A stretch of 64,000 nt of DNA from an uncultured Erythrobacter sp. (GCA_913061345.1 CAJXTZ010000001.1:21120-85119); one strand, 5' to 3'. Numbered from the stretch's first letter, positions 45,189 through 54,113 are shown. Translations and numbers: made by a program. The notes: generated from the letters alone by a model not told the origin.

Positions 45189-45577
45189 AGTGGATCCCCC
45201 TTCACAGCTTTACGCAATTATTTTTGAGTTCAGTGTAGAATTCAATTGGATGAACAACGCTTTCACTTCCGACACCAGATGCCTTGGCGCGACCAAGTGG
45301 CGAGCGCAGATCTTGCAGGGAACAGCCATTCACCCAAAAGATGCCAATATCTCACCGGCGACAGAGGAAAAGCATCCCGCGAAGAACAAGGGCAGAAATC
45401 TCCACCTATGGGGCGCAACAATTCCTGACGTTGCGTCATTATACTTCCCTTATAATTTCGGTCGCGCCACCACAACAATTCGCCGCGGATCACATCTGAT
45501 CTGATTTACTGCTGCAATTATTCGCCTCACCGAGAAATTATTTTGGTCAGGCGGTCACGCAGGCATTTTTTCTTGTC
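45189..45577. other. Intergenic region upstream of the meta-pathway run
   Basis: About 390 nt without a gene; it carries the candidate promoter/operator at 45426-45443 and then an untranslated leader of about 240 nt before the hydratase gene. Confidence 0.55.
45426..45443 (-). promoter_or_regulatory. TATAAT box next to TGACG-TTG-CGTCA palindrome
   Basis: On the minus strand a perfect -10 box TATAAT (45443-45438) is immediately followed by the palindrome TGACG-N3-CGTCA (45426-45438 as read on the + strand), which would cover the transcription start. No good -35 box was found, so activator dependence is possible. Confidence 0.4.
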
Positions 45578-47260
45578 TCATTCCTCGATATCCCACGGAA
45601 TATCGGTCGGCTTCGACAGAAGAAGATCGCGAACTACATTTTTCCGGACTTTGAAATTAGAGGTTAGCGGGAATTCTTCGTCAGTAAAAAAGACGTGCTT
45701 CGGCGTTGATGGACCGTTGAGCTTGTCCCGGCAGAATTCGATCAGATCGGCCGCGCCAACCTGTCCGCCCGACTTGTTGCGGCGGACCACAGCGACAACC
45801 GCTTCTCCCCATTCGGGATGCGGAAGGCCGATAACACAGATTGCTGCAACGTCAGGGTGTTTGCCCATGACCCCTTCAACCGATGCCGGATAGACGTTGA
45901 CGCCACCGGTGATGATCATGAAATTCTTGCGGTCCAGAAGATAAAGATACCCGTCTTCATCCACTTTACCTATATCATTGGTACGTAACCAACCATCCTT
46001 CAGCACCTTATCAGTTTGCTCTGGCAGATTGAGATAACCTGCCATCGTCGTTGGACCACGCAGCCAGATCTCGCCAGCTTCTCCTTGAGGAACTGGCTGG
46101 GCGCTCTCATCTCGCACCGATATTTCGAAATGGGATGCCGGACGCCCTACTGAAGAGAGCAGTTCAGGCTTTTCAGTAAGTCCAATGCGATGATCTTCAG
46201 GTGAAAGAAAAGTAACCCCGCCCCAGGTGGTTTCTGTAAGGGCGTAAACATTCACCATTTCTTTTCCAAAGGTTTCATGAACGCTTTGGATCAGATGCGG
46301 GGAAGAAGGAGATGATCCGTATATAATCATACGAACAGAAGACAGATCAAACGGGGTTTTCTTGTTATCTTCTAGAGCCCACTTCAGCATTGTCGGGGCA
46401 AGAAGGAACGTCGTTGCCGCTTGCTCCTTCACAGTGTCGAAGAAAGTTTCCCGATTGTAATCCCCGTCGGCAATGATTTGGGCCATACCATTGCCAAGAC
46501 CGAGAAAGGCAAGAACAACGGCGACCCAGGCGTTGCCGGTAGGCAGAAAAAAGCGATCGTCACGAACGAAACCGAATTCCGCCAGCGCGTGGAGAATCGT
46601 CATCGTCACGCCGCCGTTGGTAAGCACCGCGCCCTTTGGTACCCCGGTAGTCCCCGAGGTGTAGCTGTAAAAAAGTGGGTCAGCGCTTGAAAGCGGCGGC
46701 ATTTCCGGCACGGTTTCGACAGCATTGATCAGTGTTTCCTGATCTTCTTCAAACCCATGCTCGCCGCCAAACCCGATAATTGTAATATCGAGTTGCCTCA
46801 AATCTTCCTTGAGCTGATCCGAAAGATCGGCGCATGCTGCATGCACAAAGAAGAACTTGGCGCCTGAATCCTTGAGCACATGCAAAATTTCGGGCCGAGC
46901 AAACCTTCGATTTACTCCGACACGGACTGCACCCATCTTCATGCAAGCGAAGAAATGTTCGTATACTTCAATGCACTCAGGGGCGATAATGGCGACCGCA
47001 TCACCTACACGGACCCCCTTAGACAAAAGGACCGCAGCGATCAGGTCAGAGCGTTCATGCATCTGACCCCAAGTTGCTTGGCGATGTCCGCAAATATAAG
47101 CTGTTCTCGTCGGATTATTCACTCCCGTACGTCGAACAAGATCGCGGGGAAGAACCTCCAGCCTATTGTCGTAATGGAGGTTCGAGCCTGAACCGTCCGA
47201 AACGGTGCGCGTGCTATCCATCAATTTCGAATCTAAAACCGCATCCATATCCAACCTCAT
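45578..47260 (-). CDS. AMP-dependent acyl-CoA ligase
   Basis: 560 aa from the ATG at 47260 (a second ATG at 47248 is equally possible). ANL superfamily adenylation motifs: YTSGTTGVPKGA (P-loop), ALTETTWGG, DGWLRTNDIGKVDEDGYLYLLDRKNFMIITGG and the C-terminal Lys region TSNFKVRKNVVRD, where the usual PKTATGK-type motif reads LTSNFKVRK. It activates a carboxylic acid to its CoA thioester via the acyl-adenylate. It lies 7 nt after the DUF35 gene and is the last gene of the Rieske oxygenase run. Confidence 0.9.
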   Translation of the reverse strand: MRLDMDAVLDSKLMDSTRTVSDGSGSNLHYDNRLEVLPRDLVRRTGVNNPTRTAYICGHRQATWGQMHERSDLIAAVLLSKGVRVGDAVAIIAPECIEVYEHFFACMKMGAVRVGVNRRFARPEILHVLKDSGAKFFFVHAACADLSDQLKEDLRQLDITIIGFGGEHGFEEDQETLINAVETVPEMPPLSSADPLFYSYTSGTTGVPKGAVLTNGGVTMTILHALAEFGFVRDDRFFLPTGNAWVAVVLAFLGLGNGMAQIIADGDYNRETFFDTVKEQAATTFLLAPTMLKWALEDNKKTPFDLSSVRMIIYGSSPSSPHLIQSVHETFGKEMVNVYALTETTWGGVTFLSPEDHRIGLTEKPELLSSVGRPASHFEISVRDESAQPVPQGEAGEIWLRGPTTMAGYLNLPEQTDKVLKDGWLRTNDIGKVDEDGYLYLLDRKNFMIITGGVNVYPASVEGVMGKHPDVAAICVIGLPHPEWGEAVVAVVRRNKSGGQVGAADLIEFCRDKLNGPSTPKHVFFTDEEFPLTSNFKVRKNVVRDLLLSKPTDIPWDIEE

Positions 47261-47267
47261 CCCTTTT

Positions 47268-47690
47268 TCACCGAAGCGCTATTTCGCTCTCAGGTGTCTT
47301 TAAGTAGTCAAAATACACGGCTCCGTCACTTGCGCTTGCGAATTTTACAGAATCTCCAACGGCGGGCATGCCCGTCTCGTTCTTGTCGAGAAGCGCTGCG
47401 AGCCGGCAGCCTTCATCAAGCTCAACGAACAAGATGACATAAGGCGCTTCCAATTTCGGCGTGTAATTGATGTGATTAACCGCAAAGGAATGAACCCGTC
47501 CCCTGCCAGCGGTTTCGCCCAATTCAAGAGGTCCCGAGCATGCGGGACAGATCCGCGCGGCATAGTCCGTCACGCCGCAGCCGTTCGAACATTGCAAACA
47601 GCAAAGAGTGCCAGCCTCGGCCCGCTCCCGGATTTCGCCAACGAAGGGTCCGTTTTCCGTCAGGGGTGATATGCCAATACGATCCGCCAT
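47268..47690 (-). CDS. DUF35 OB-fold protein with rubredoxin-like zinc ribbon
   Basis: 140 aa. The zinc ribbon shows C-x2-C-x3-C then C-x2-C (LCCLQCSNGCG, ICPACSGPL), followed by the OB-fold acyl-CoA-binding part (GRGRVHSFAVNHINYTPKLEAPYVILFVELDEGCRLAALL). Such proteins act as partners of thiolase-like enzymes, including the ChsH2-type retro-aldol partners in steroid side-chain degradation. The gene starts 1 nt after the thiolase stop, so a complex is likely. Substrate unknown. Confidence 0.9.
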   Translation of the reverse strand: MADRIGISPLTENGPFVGEIRERAEAGTLCCLQCSNGCGVTDYAARICPACSGPLELGETAGRGRVHSFAVNHINYTPKLEAPYVILFVELDEGCRLAALLDKNETGMPAVGDSVKFASASDGAVYFDYLKTPESEIALR

Positions 47691-47691
47691 T

Positions 47692-48876
47692 TTACAACTG
47701 CCTGTGTGGGCTGACGGTCATTGCCGCATGATATTCCATCCGACCGCCAAAGCCTGTGGCAAGTCCGACATCCTTATTGGGCACCTGGCGCTCACCCCCA
47801 TGACCGCGCGCCTGAATAACCGCCTCATGAACTGGGGTCATTCCCTGGAGATAATAGGATGAAAGATGCCCACCCCCGGTATTTATCGGCAGTTGGCCGC
47901 CGGGCCGCGTCGCGCCGCTGGCGATCATTTCCCCTGCCTCACCCGGTTGACACAATCCATAATTCTCAAGGGAGAGAATTGTGCTGATGCTGAAAGGGGC
48001 ATAGAATTCGCAATAGTCGAATAATGCTGGTGTCGCGCCAATCCCGTTCAACAGAGTTCGAGCCGCAATTTCTGCGCCAGTTAGCGTTTCCGGCTCATTA
48101 CCGGCGAAATGTCGGGCCCCGGAATGACCTTGTCCGAAAGCATGCAGATAGACAGGTGGATTGGGGCCGTCCTCCGCATCCTGCGCTGCGCTAACCAACA
48201 CCGCTACAGCGCCATTCACTGGATAAGCGCAGTCAAACAACCTCAACGGCTCCACAATCCAGCGGGAATTGAAATATTCGTCCTCACTCAGCGGCTCACG
48301 GAGAAACGCCTTGGGATTAAGCGACGCCCATTCCCTGTCTGCCGCAGCTGATGCATATAGCGTGTGTGAATCAGCGCCATGAAGGTGGAAATAGCGCTGG
48401 GCCGACAGTGCGAAGCCGCTTGTCGCACCGATCAGGCCATTCCACTCATCCCACCCGGGCAGACCTGTCATGTCCATGGATATGGAATAGGACGCGCCTG
48501 CACCGGCGGCGCCTACAGGTGCATCGGCGAAAACACACAGTACATTGGTCGCCGTGCCGGCCGCAATCGCGGCACTGGCATATTGGATCATCTGTATCGC
48601 AGAACTGCCTTCGGCTTCGATACTCGCCAGCAAGGACAAATCGCCCAAGCAGAGATCGCGTTTCAGATGGAGCGGGAGGACACTACCATCTTCGATCGGG
48701 CTCCTGTTCAGCAACAGCCCATCAATTGCACTCATGTCAATCGCACGATCAGCAACAGCAGCAAGACAAGCCTCAACGGCCAGAGCCCTGGGCGTCGAGC
48801 CGAGTTTGCGGGAGAATGTGCTTTCTCCCAGCCCGGTAATGGCTGCCTTTGCTGAATTTTTCCTAAGTGTATTCAT
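47692..48876 (-). CDS. Thiolase-superfamily lipid-transfer-like protein without the usual catalytic Cys
   Basis: 394 aa. Overall SCP-X/thiolase layout, with C-terminal NTGGGHLSSYYLQGMTPVHEAVIQARGHGG. At the position where thiolases have the Cys nucleophile (NACASG-type) the sequence reads SIEAEGSSAIQ, so no Cys is present. Cys-less thiolase-like proteins paired with DUF35 (Ltp2, DitF-type) work as retro-aldolases that remove short acyl groups as CoA esters. The next gene is a DUF35 protein, which supports this. The assignment to aldol cleavage is inference. Confidence 0.82.
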   Translation of the reverse strand: MNTLRKNSAKAAITGLGESTFSRKLGSTPRALAVEACLAAVADRAIDMSAIDGLLLNRSPIEDGSVLPLHLKRDLCLGDLSLLASIEAEGSSAIQMIQYASAAIAAGTATNVLCVFADAPVGAAGAGASYSISMDMTGLPGWDEWNGLIGATSGFALSAQRYFHLHGADSHTLYASAAADREWASLNPKAFLREPLSEDEYFNSRWIVEPLRLFDCAYPVNGAVAVLVSAAQDAEDGPNPPVYLHAFGQGHSGARHFAGNEPETLTGAEIAARTLLNGIGATPALFDYCEFYAPFSISTILSLENYGLCQPGEAGEMIASGATRPGGQLPINTGGGHLSSYYLQGMTPVHEAVIQARGHGGERQVPNKDVGLATGFGGRMEYHAAMTVSPHRQL

Positions 48877-48914
48877 TGTGCTTTTGCGATAATCCGGAAA
48901 TTGCCTCCCAGGCT

Positions 48915-49403
48915 TTAGATGATGAAGGAGAGACCGCGAATGGGCCCTTCAGAATTAAGCAGGAAGATGTGCTTGGCGAACATTTTCAGTTCGCCGTCCC
49001 TTTTTCGCAGCTTATGTACTACGCGCGCAGGCCATACTTCCATCTCTTTAACCGCCTGAAGCCTGTATTCATAAAGAACGACATTTGATCGGACGAGATA
49101 TTCATCATTGCCCGTGGCTTCGATTTCAATGTTCGAGATGACCCGACGCATGCGAGAAGGCGGCAATTGCGCATGCCGAACACCGGTATTCAACTGGCGA
49201 ATGCGAGTGGCCAGACGCGCACGGTTGTCATTGAGAATCGAAACCTGATCGGATTCCTGCTTCTGGTCTTCTTTGACAGGCACCCAGTAATGCATATCAT
49301 CGTCAACCAAAGCCTCCCACTCAGAATAGCAGGATTCATCAGCGAGCCGCGCCTCCTTGAACAAGAATTCTTCAATCCGCACGCGCTCTTCAATTGTAAC
49401 CAT
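48915..49403 (-). CDS. Aromatic-ring-hydroxylating dioxygenase, small (beta) subunit
   Basis: 162 aa from the ATG at 49403, with GAGGGTGG about 9 nt upstream; the longer frame to 49610 overlaps the alpha gene and was not used. SnoaL-like cone-shaped fold: RIEEFLFKEARLADESCYSEWEALVDDDMHYWVPV at the N-terminus and SNIEIEATGNDEYLVRSNVVLYEYRLQAVKEMEVWPARVVHKLRK. It forms the structural core of an alpha3-beta3 Rieske oxygenase with the product of the adjacent gene, 58 nt upstream. Confidence 0.92.
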   Translation of the reverse strand: MVTIEERVRIEEFLFKEARLADESCYSEWEALVDDDMHYWVPVKEDQKQESDQVSILNDNRARLATRIRQLNTGVRHAQLPPSRMRRVISNIEIEATGNDEYLVRSNVVLYEYRLQAVKEMEVWPARVVHKLRKRDGELKMFAKHIFLLNSEGPIRGLSFII

Positions 49404-49461
49404 GGCTTCGCCACCCTCAGTATATTTAATGTGTTTGCAGATACGCTCGGCCGCGATCAAA

Positions 49462-50760
49462 TTACGCTGCAGCGACTGCTGGAGACGCCTGTTGATCGGA
49501 TGCCAGCATGACTTTCTTGTAATGACGCCAGAAACCACGGTTTGAGGTCTCGTCCGTGAGATGGCCGACAACAATACCGGAATCATCCGTGACTTCCCGT
49601 TCGGATCCACGGCTTAGATCCAACCAGCCGCCCTCGCCGGCTAGGGCACCTTGCGTTCGCTCAGCGATGACGCAATCGTCGGCGAGGAGGAATGCGGTCG
49701 GCCCAAGCGCACCCTCGGACTGGCGCAATATGCGATGATTGATATCGTCATCGACGCCTTCGAGATACATGGGCGTGTGGATATGCAGGCAGACCCCGGG
49801 GCTTACGGGTTCAAACCGCACAATGTTCATTTCGCCAAGAAACAGATTGGGAAAGATGACTGCATGTGGCGGCCCATCCAGGAGGATACCCTCGCCCTTT
49901 TCAGCACCATAAGCATCCGTCATAGCCTTGGTGTATGCAGGATAGCGATCTGCAGCGCACCCGAACCACTCCAGCGGCTTTGTGTATGACGGAGAAAAGT
50001 TCAGCTCGGTATGGCCGTTGCCCCAATCCTTCGCTTGCGATTTGAGGCTTTCCTCATCCTGCAGCACAGCTTCATCGTAATTCGACCGGATCGCCTGGGC
50101 GAAAGAAGGGTGCACGAAGTTAACGTGGTAGCCGTCCGTATCGTTTTCCGGCAACATTTTCCAATTGCAGTTAAGCCGATGGGTAATCCATCCGCCTGAA
50201 AGCCTCAGGCGGCCTACAGGAGACATTTCTGCCGCCTGATCGATCAGCTCGGTCGCTTTACCCAGATGTTCGAGCAGCGAAGGCACATCAGCATTGTACG
50301 ATGCGAAAACGAAGCCGCGATAGCTGTCTACCTTCGGCAAGCGCTCAAGCCCGTGGCATGCAAAGTCCCCCTTGAAACCGGCGGGATATGGCACGTCGAT
50401 CAAAGCGCCTTTGGTATCGTAAGCCCAGCCATGATATTGACACACAAGCGCCTTGGCGGTGCCACTGTCTTCCTGGCAAATAATGTTTCCGCGATGCGCG
50501 CAGCGGTTCTCAATGACGGAAATTTCGCCATCTCGCGCCCGAATCGCGAAGACCGGATCGCGCCCGACGTTGCGCCTGACAAAATCTCCGGGCCCCGAGA
50601 TTTCCGATTCGTGGCAAATGAAGACCCACCCGTTGCGGAAGATGGACGTCATCTCATCTTCGAACACATCATCATCGGTGTAGAGGGAGGAATGAACACG
50701 ATCATCGGTGATCAGATCTTCATAACGATTGGCTGTGGATGCCTGAGTTTCATTTTGCAT
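49462..50760 (-). CDS. Aromatic-ring-hydroxylating dioxygenase, large (alpha) subunit
   Basis: 432 aa. Rieske [2Fe-2S] ligands C-x-H (Cys87, His89) and C-x2-H (Cys107, His110) in RCAHRGNIICQEDSG and VCQYHGWAYD. The mononuclear iron site lies in NWKMLPENDTDGYHVNFVHPSF (bridging Asp plus two His). It is the catalytic subunit of a Rieske oxygenase that receives electrons from a ferredoxin (candidates at 52882 and 53262) and adds both oxygen atoms to an aromatic ring or a single one in demethylation-type reactions. Substrate not deducible. First gene of the run. Confidence 0.94.
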   Translation of the reverse strand: MQNETQASTANRYEDLITDDRVHSSLYTDDDVFEDEMTSIFRNGWVFICHESEISGPGDFVRRNVGRDPVFAIRARDGEISVIENRCAHRGNIICQEDSGTAKALVCQYHGWAYDTKGALIDVPYPAGFKGDFACHGLERLPKVDSYRGFVFASYNADVPSLLEHLGKATELIDQAAEMSPVGRLRLSGGWITHRLNCNWKMLPENDTDGYHVNFVHPSFAQAIRSNYDEAVLQDEESLKSQAKDWGNGHTELNFSPSYTKPLEWFGCAADRYPAYTKAMTDAYGAEKGEGILLDGPPHAVIFPNLFLGEMNIVRFEPVSPGVCLHIHTPMYLEGVDDDINHRILRQSEGALGPTAFLLADDCVIAERTQGALAGEGGWLDLSRGSEREVTDDSGIVVGHLTDETSNRGFWRHYKKVMLASDQQASPAVAAA

Positions 50761-51238
50761 GTCGTGCTCTCCTCGGGGCGTTGTGCATTACTTGCAGGGC
50801 CGAAACCCGCCAGTTGCTAATTGATCGCTTGGTCAGTTTGTTAGATTGCGATAGGCGATGCTGTCAAGGACCATCTCGTTATCAAAACTCTTGCCGTGAT
50901 ATTGAGCGAGGCACGCACGCGCTCCGCTTTGCCCTGCCCCACTATCGGCTGCGGCGCTGACTTGCCTGCCAGAAATCTGGTGCTGGACCGTTAGGATGTT
51001 CCCGTTTGTACAACGATTCGGGGATCCGCCGATGAGAATCGGTCCATGTTTTGATCTGGGTTGACAAAAGACTTCGGCCACTTAAGCGTGACAAATATCA
51101 CAACGAACCCGTCGCCATGAAGCATTTGCATTATTAACAGCTTACGCCAGGGCGCGATATATCTAGTTAGATAGTATGAACGTTCTAAAGTCTGCCGTAT
51201 TTCTTAGAACTACACAGTATTGTTAAGGGAATTGTATT
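50761..51238. other. Divergent intergenic region between Rieske oxygenase and acyl-CoA ligase genes
   Basis: About 480 nt without a gene, AT-rich toward the right end. It must carry both divergent promoters and includes the palindrome at 51160-51173. Confidence 0.6.
51160..51173. promoter_or_regulatory. Inverted repeat TATCTA-GT-TAGATA, candidate operator
   Basis: A 6-bp inverted repeat around 2 nt lies 66 nt before the acyl-CoA ligase start and in the shared promoter region with the Rieske oxygenase run. It may be a binding site for the TetR-type regulator encoded at 56998. Confidence 0.4.
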
Positions 51239-52870
51239 TTGCCTAGTAATAATAACTCGGGAAATCTGGTCACACCTGCAAACTTCTCTTCCTTAACTCC
51301 TTTGAGTTTTTTAAGGCGAAGTGCACAGGTATTTGCTGATCGTCCTGCCGTCATCTTTGGCACGCAAAGCTGGACCTGGTCGCAGTTTTCTGTCCGGTGC
51401 CATAATCTCGCCGGCGCACTTGCAGACGCGGGATTGCAAAAAGGTGAGACAGTTTCAATTCTGGCAGACAATATCCCTGCAGCGCTGGAGGCGTGTTACG
51501 GAATCCCCATGGCTGGGGGTATCATCAACGCGATCAATACCCGACTTGATGCAGAGGCAATTGCCTTCATTATCGAGCATGCCGAGGCCCGCGTATTCCT
51601 CGTCGACAGACATTATTCGCAGGTCGTAGGCGAAGCGATGGCGAAATCCTCGCGCGACATTCTGGTGGTTGATATTGAAGATCCGCAAGCAGGGAGCGCA
51701 CCGGAATTTGCGGATTGTTCTTATGAAGACTTTCTAAAAGCCGGGGCGGAAGCAACGCTGCCAGAGTTTGATTTAGACGAATTGGATCCAATTGCGCTCA
51801 ATTATACCTCGGGGACGACGGGCAATCCAAAGGGGGTATTACTGCACCATAGGGGCGCGTATCTGAACTCCGTCGGCAATTCGCTTGCCTGGGAAATGCC
51901 TCGTTTTTGCGTCTATCTGTGGTCCTTGCCGCTCTTCCATTGCAACGGCTGGTGTTTCCCATGGACGATTGCGCTTCAGGGTGGCGTCAATGTCTGCGTC
52001 CGCGGCGTGGACCCACAAAATCTACTCAGTCTCATTGACGAGCATAGCGTGACCCATCTGTGCGGAGCGCCCATCGTCGTTCGCATGCTGGTAGATGCCG
52101 CAGATGCTGCAAATAGAGGCCGCGCTCCTCTGTCGATCATGACAGCCGGCGCCGCACCGCCTTCTGCATTGTTGGAAAAAGCGCAAGCCTCGGGCTTCGA
52201 GATTACCCACACATATGGCCTTACCGAGGTTTATGGTCCCTGTTCTGTTTGCGAATGGCTTCCTGAATGGGACGAATTGCCCGCCGATGATCAAGCGGTT
52301 TTGAAGGCAAGGCAGGGCGTCGGCTATCCTATGGTCGAAGAAGTTGCCGTATTAGATCCGGAAACCATGCAGCCGGTTCCCCAAGATGGCGAAACGATTG
52401 GCGAAGTGATGTTCCGCGGCAATGTTGTCATGTCAGAATATTACAAGAACCCTCAGGCTACAGAGAGCGCGCTTGCCGGGGGATACTTCCATAGTGGCGA
52501 CCTCGCTGTCTGGCACCAGGGCGGTTATGTAGAGATCAAGGACCGTTCCAAGGATATTATCATTTCAGGCGGAGAGAACATCTCCAGCATCGAGGTTGAG
52601 GGGATCTTGTACAAACATCCTGCGGTATCTGCAGCCGCAGTTGTGGCCGCTCCTCATGAAAAGTGGGGTGAAACGCCGCACGCCTTTATTGAGACAGCTC
52701 AGGGGAAGGATGTTACGCCCAGCGAAATCATCGAATTCTGCCGTAGTCGTCTGGCACACTTCAAATGCCCTACACGCGTAACCGTTCAAGAATTACCGAA
52801 AACCGCAACCGGCAAGATTCAGAAATACGAACTACGTGAGAAAGCGAAAGCCGTGGAGCCAACGGAGTAA
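51239..52870 (+). CDS. Acyl-CoA ligase (fatty-acyl/aryl-CoA synthetase family)
   Basis: 543 aa from a TTG at 51239 with AAGGGA 9 nt upstream. ANL motifs: NYTSGTTGNPKGVLLHHRG, THTYGLTEVYGPC, YFHSGDLAVWHQGGYVEIKDRSKDIIISGGENISSIEVE and the terminal catalytic Lys region LPKTATGKIQKYELR. It belongs to the medium-chain/DMSP-lyase-like acyl-CoA synthetase group by its FHCNGWCFPW segment. It is divergent from the Rieske oxygenase genes and may activate the initial substrate or a side-chain acid. Distinct from the ligase at 45578. Confidence 0.9.
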   Translation: MPSNNNSGNLVTPANFSSLTPLSFLRRSAQVFADRPAVIFGTQSWTWSQFSVRCHNLAGALADAGLQKGETVSILADNIPAALEACYGIPMAGGIINAINTRLDAEAIAFIIEHAEARVFLVDRHYSQVVGEAMAKSSRDILVVDIEDPQAGSAPEFADCSYEDFLKAGAEATLPEFDLDELDPIALNYTSGTTGNPKGVLLHHRGAYLNSVGNSLAWEMPRFCVYLWSLPLFHCNGWCFPWTIALQGGVNVCVRGVDPQNLLSLIDEHSVTHLCGAPIVVRMLVDAADAANRGRAPLSIMTAGAAPPSALLEKAQASGFEITHTYGLTEVYGPCSVCEWLPEWDELPADDQAVLKARQGVGYPMVEEVAVLDPETMQPVPQDGETIGEVMFRGNVVMSEYYKNPQATESALAGGYFHSGDLAVWHQGGYVEIKDRSKDIIISGGENISSIEVEGILYKHPAVSAAAVVAAPHEKWGETPHAFIETAQGKDVTPSEIIEFCRSRLAHFKCPTRVTVQELPKTATGKIQKYELREKAKAVEPTE

Positions 52871-52881
52871 CTAGGCGAAGA

Positions 52882-53265
52882 TCAGGGGGTGAGTTTCCAA
52901 GACTTGCGCATTGCCCCAACCACGGCGATCTCCAGGTCTTCCTTGGCAAAGGTCTTACACGCCAAGGCGTACCCCTTGTCCATCTCTTCGCGCGAGATTG
53001 CGCTTAGGCTCATCTTCCCAGCCTTGTATTGACCGGCATCGATCTTGATCTTGCAAACGCCGCAGCCGCCGCCGTGACACCCCGAAGGAATCCGCTTGAT
53101 GCCATGTCTAACCATGGCAGCAAGAACACTCTCCCCTTCCTTGCAGGATGCAGAGAGATCGATTTCTGGAATAGTGATGCGATAGGTCTGCGATCCACCA
53201 TGTGTAGCGGACGCGAGCGGATCATTCGCTGCTGCGTCGTCCGCGCCTTGGTTGGCCCGCGTCAA
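52882..53265 (-). CDS. Plant-type [2Fe-2S] ferredoxin
   Basis: 127 aa if the TTG at 53265 is used; it overlaps the Rieske ferredoxin stop as TTGA, and no ATG or GTG sits between it and the domain, whereas the longer frame to 53418 lies within the upstream gene. Cluster ligands C-x4-C-x2-C (SGCHGGGCGVCKIKI) and a fourth Cys in YALACKTF. The N-terminal 25 residues are polar and low in structure. It resembles DitA3- or CntB-like single-domain ferredoxins and could supply electrons to an oxygenase. Convergent to the ligase gene. Confidence 0.82.
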   Translation of the reverse strand: MTRANQGADDAAANDPLASATHGGSQTYRITIPEIDLSASCKEGESVLAAMVRHGIKRIPSGCHGGGCGVCKIKIDAGQYKAGKMSLSAISREEMDKGYALACKTFAKEDLEIAVVGAMRKSWKLTP

Positions 53266-53603
53266 TTCGCGCCCTGATCGCTGATTCTGCCTGAAGAAAG
53301 GTCGACCAGCACAGCACCATCTTCGACCTTTACATCGAAAACCTTGACCGGTTTTGTCGCCGGGAGTTTGTCTGGCCAGCCCGTCTTCAGATCGAATGCA
53401 GAGCCGTGGAGGACACATTCCAAATGGCAGTTCTCTATTATGCCTTCGGCAAGGCTCCAGTTACCATGCGAGCACCTGTCCGAAATTGCATAGAATTCGC
53501 CTTCTGAATTACAGACGGCGATCGCGTCTTCGGATCCTTCTGGCAGGAACCGCATTACGTCACCGTCCGAAATTTCAGTACTTTTGCAAACTTCAACGAA
53601 CAC
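53262..53603 (-). CDS. Rieske-type ferredoxin
   Basis: 113 aa. Rieske ligands C-x-H in DRCSHGNWSLAEG and C-x2-H in ECVLHGSAFDLKTG, with the usual spacing (about 17 residues) for dioxygenase ferredoxins such as BphF/NahAb. It starts MFVEVCKSTEISDGDV. It is translated with the plant-type ferredoxin through a TTGA overlap. It is the likely electron donor of the Rieske oxygenase; no ferredoxin reductase gene is in the window. Confidence 0.92.
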   Translation of the reverse strand: MFVEVCKSTEISDGDVMRFLPEGSEDAIAVCNSEGEFYAISDRCSHGNWSLAEGIIENCHLECVLHGSAFDLKTGWPDKLPATKPVKVFDVKVEDGAVLVDLSSGRISDQGAN

Positions 53604-54113
53604 TCATTGTTCCTCTGTAAGACACCGCAATTCAGTCGCGTGAATAGTTCACGAAGCCAATTATGCAGAGCACCATTAATCGGGTATAGACGCCGACAAA
53701 ATTCTCACGACTTCCTGCTCATCATAAGACAGGCTCTTCCCAAAATTTTTTGCACCCGCACCGGAAGAATCCAGGAAATATGTGGTTTGGCAACGCATGC
53801 TACCATGACGGGTTGGCCCGATGTCAATCTTGATATCTAAACGCGCCCTCAAGAACCCCATATCATGCTATGATGATTGAACTCAGCGTAAGCTCGCAGA
53901 TAGGCCCGGCGGCCCTCGGAAGAGACAATATCGACACCCCGATGGTCTCGACAGGGTGTGAGTGCTTCATCCAGATCAAATACGTGCAATTGTATAAAAC
54001 CTGGCCGCGATACGCATGAAAGCACTCTTCCCTCTATTCCGATCCTGCTGGCATGCGCCAGCAGGAATCTGCGATGAAATCTACTTACGTCCGACTATTG
54101 GCCTCAATGAGAA
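53604..54113. other. Intergenic region between TonB receptor and ferredoxins
   Basis: About 510 nt without a convincing gene; short frames lack protein character. A strong hairpin lies at 54043-54066. Confidence 0.55.
54043..54066 (-). terminator. Hairpin after the TonB receptor gene
   Basis: Perfect 10-bp stem TCCTGCTGGC / GCCAGCAGGA with loop ATGC, 48 nt after the receptor stop. No T-run follows on the minus strand, so it may act as a rho-assisted end or mRNA stabiliser. Confidence 0.55.

Noticed and set aside
53676..53861. 61-aa frame between ferredoxin and TonB receptor genes
   Set aside because: No recognisable motif or ribosome binding site; probably a chance open frame.
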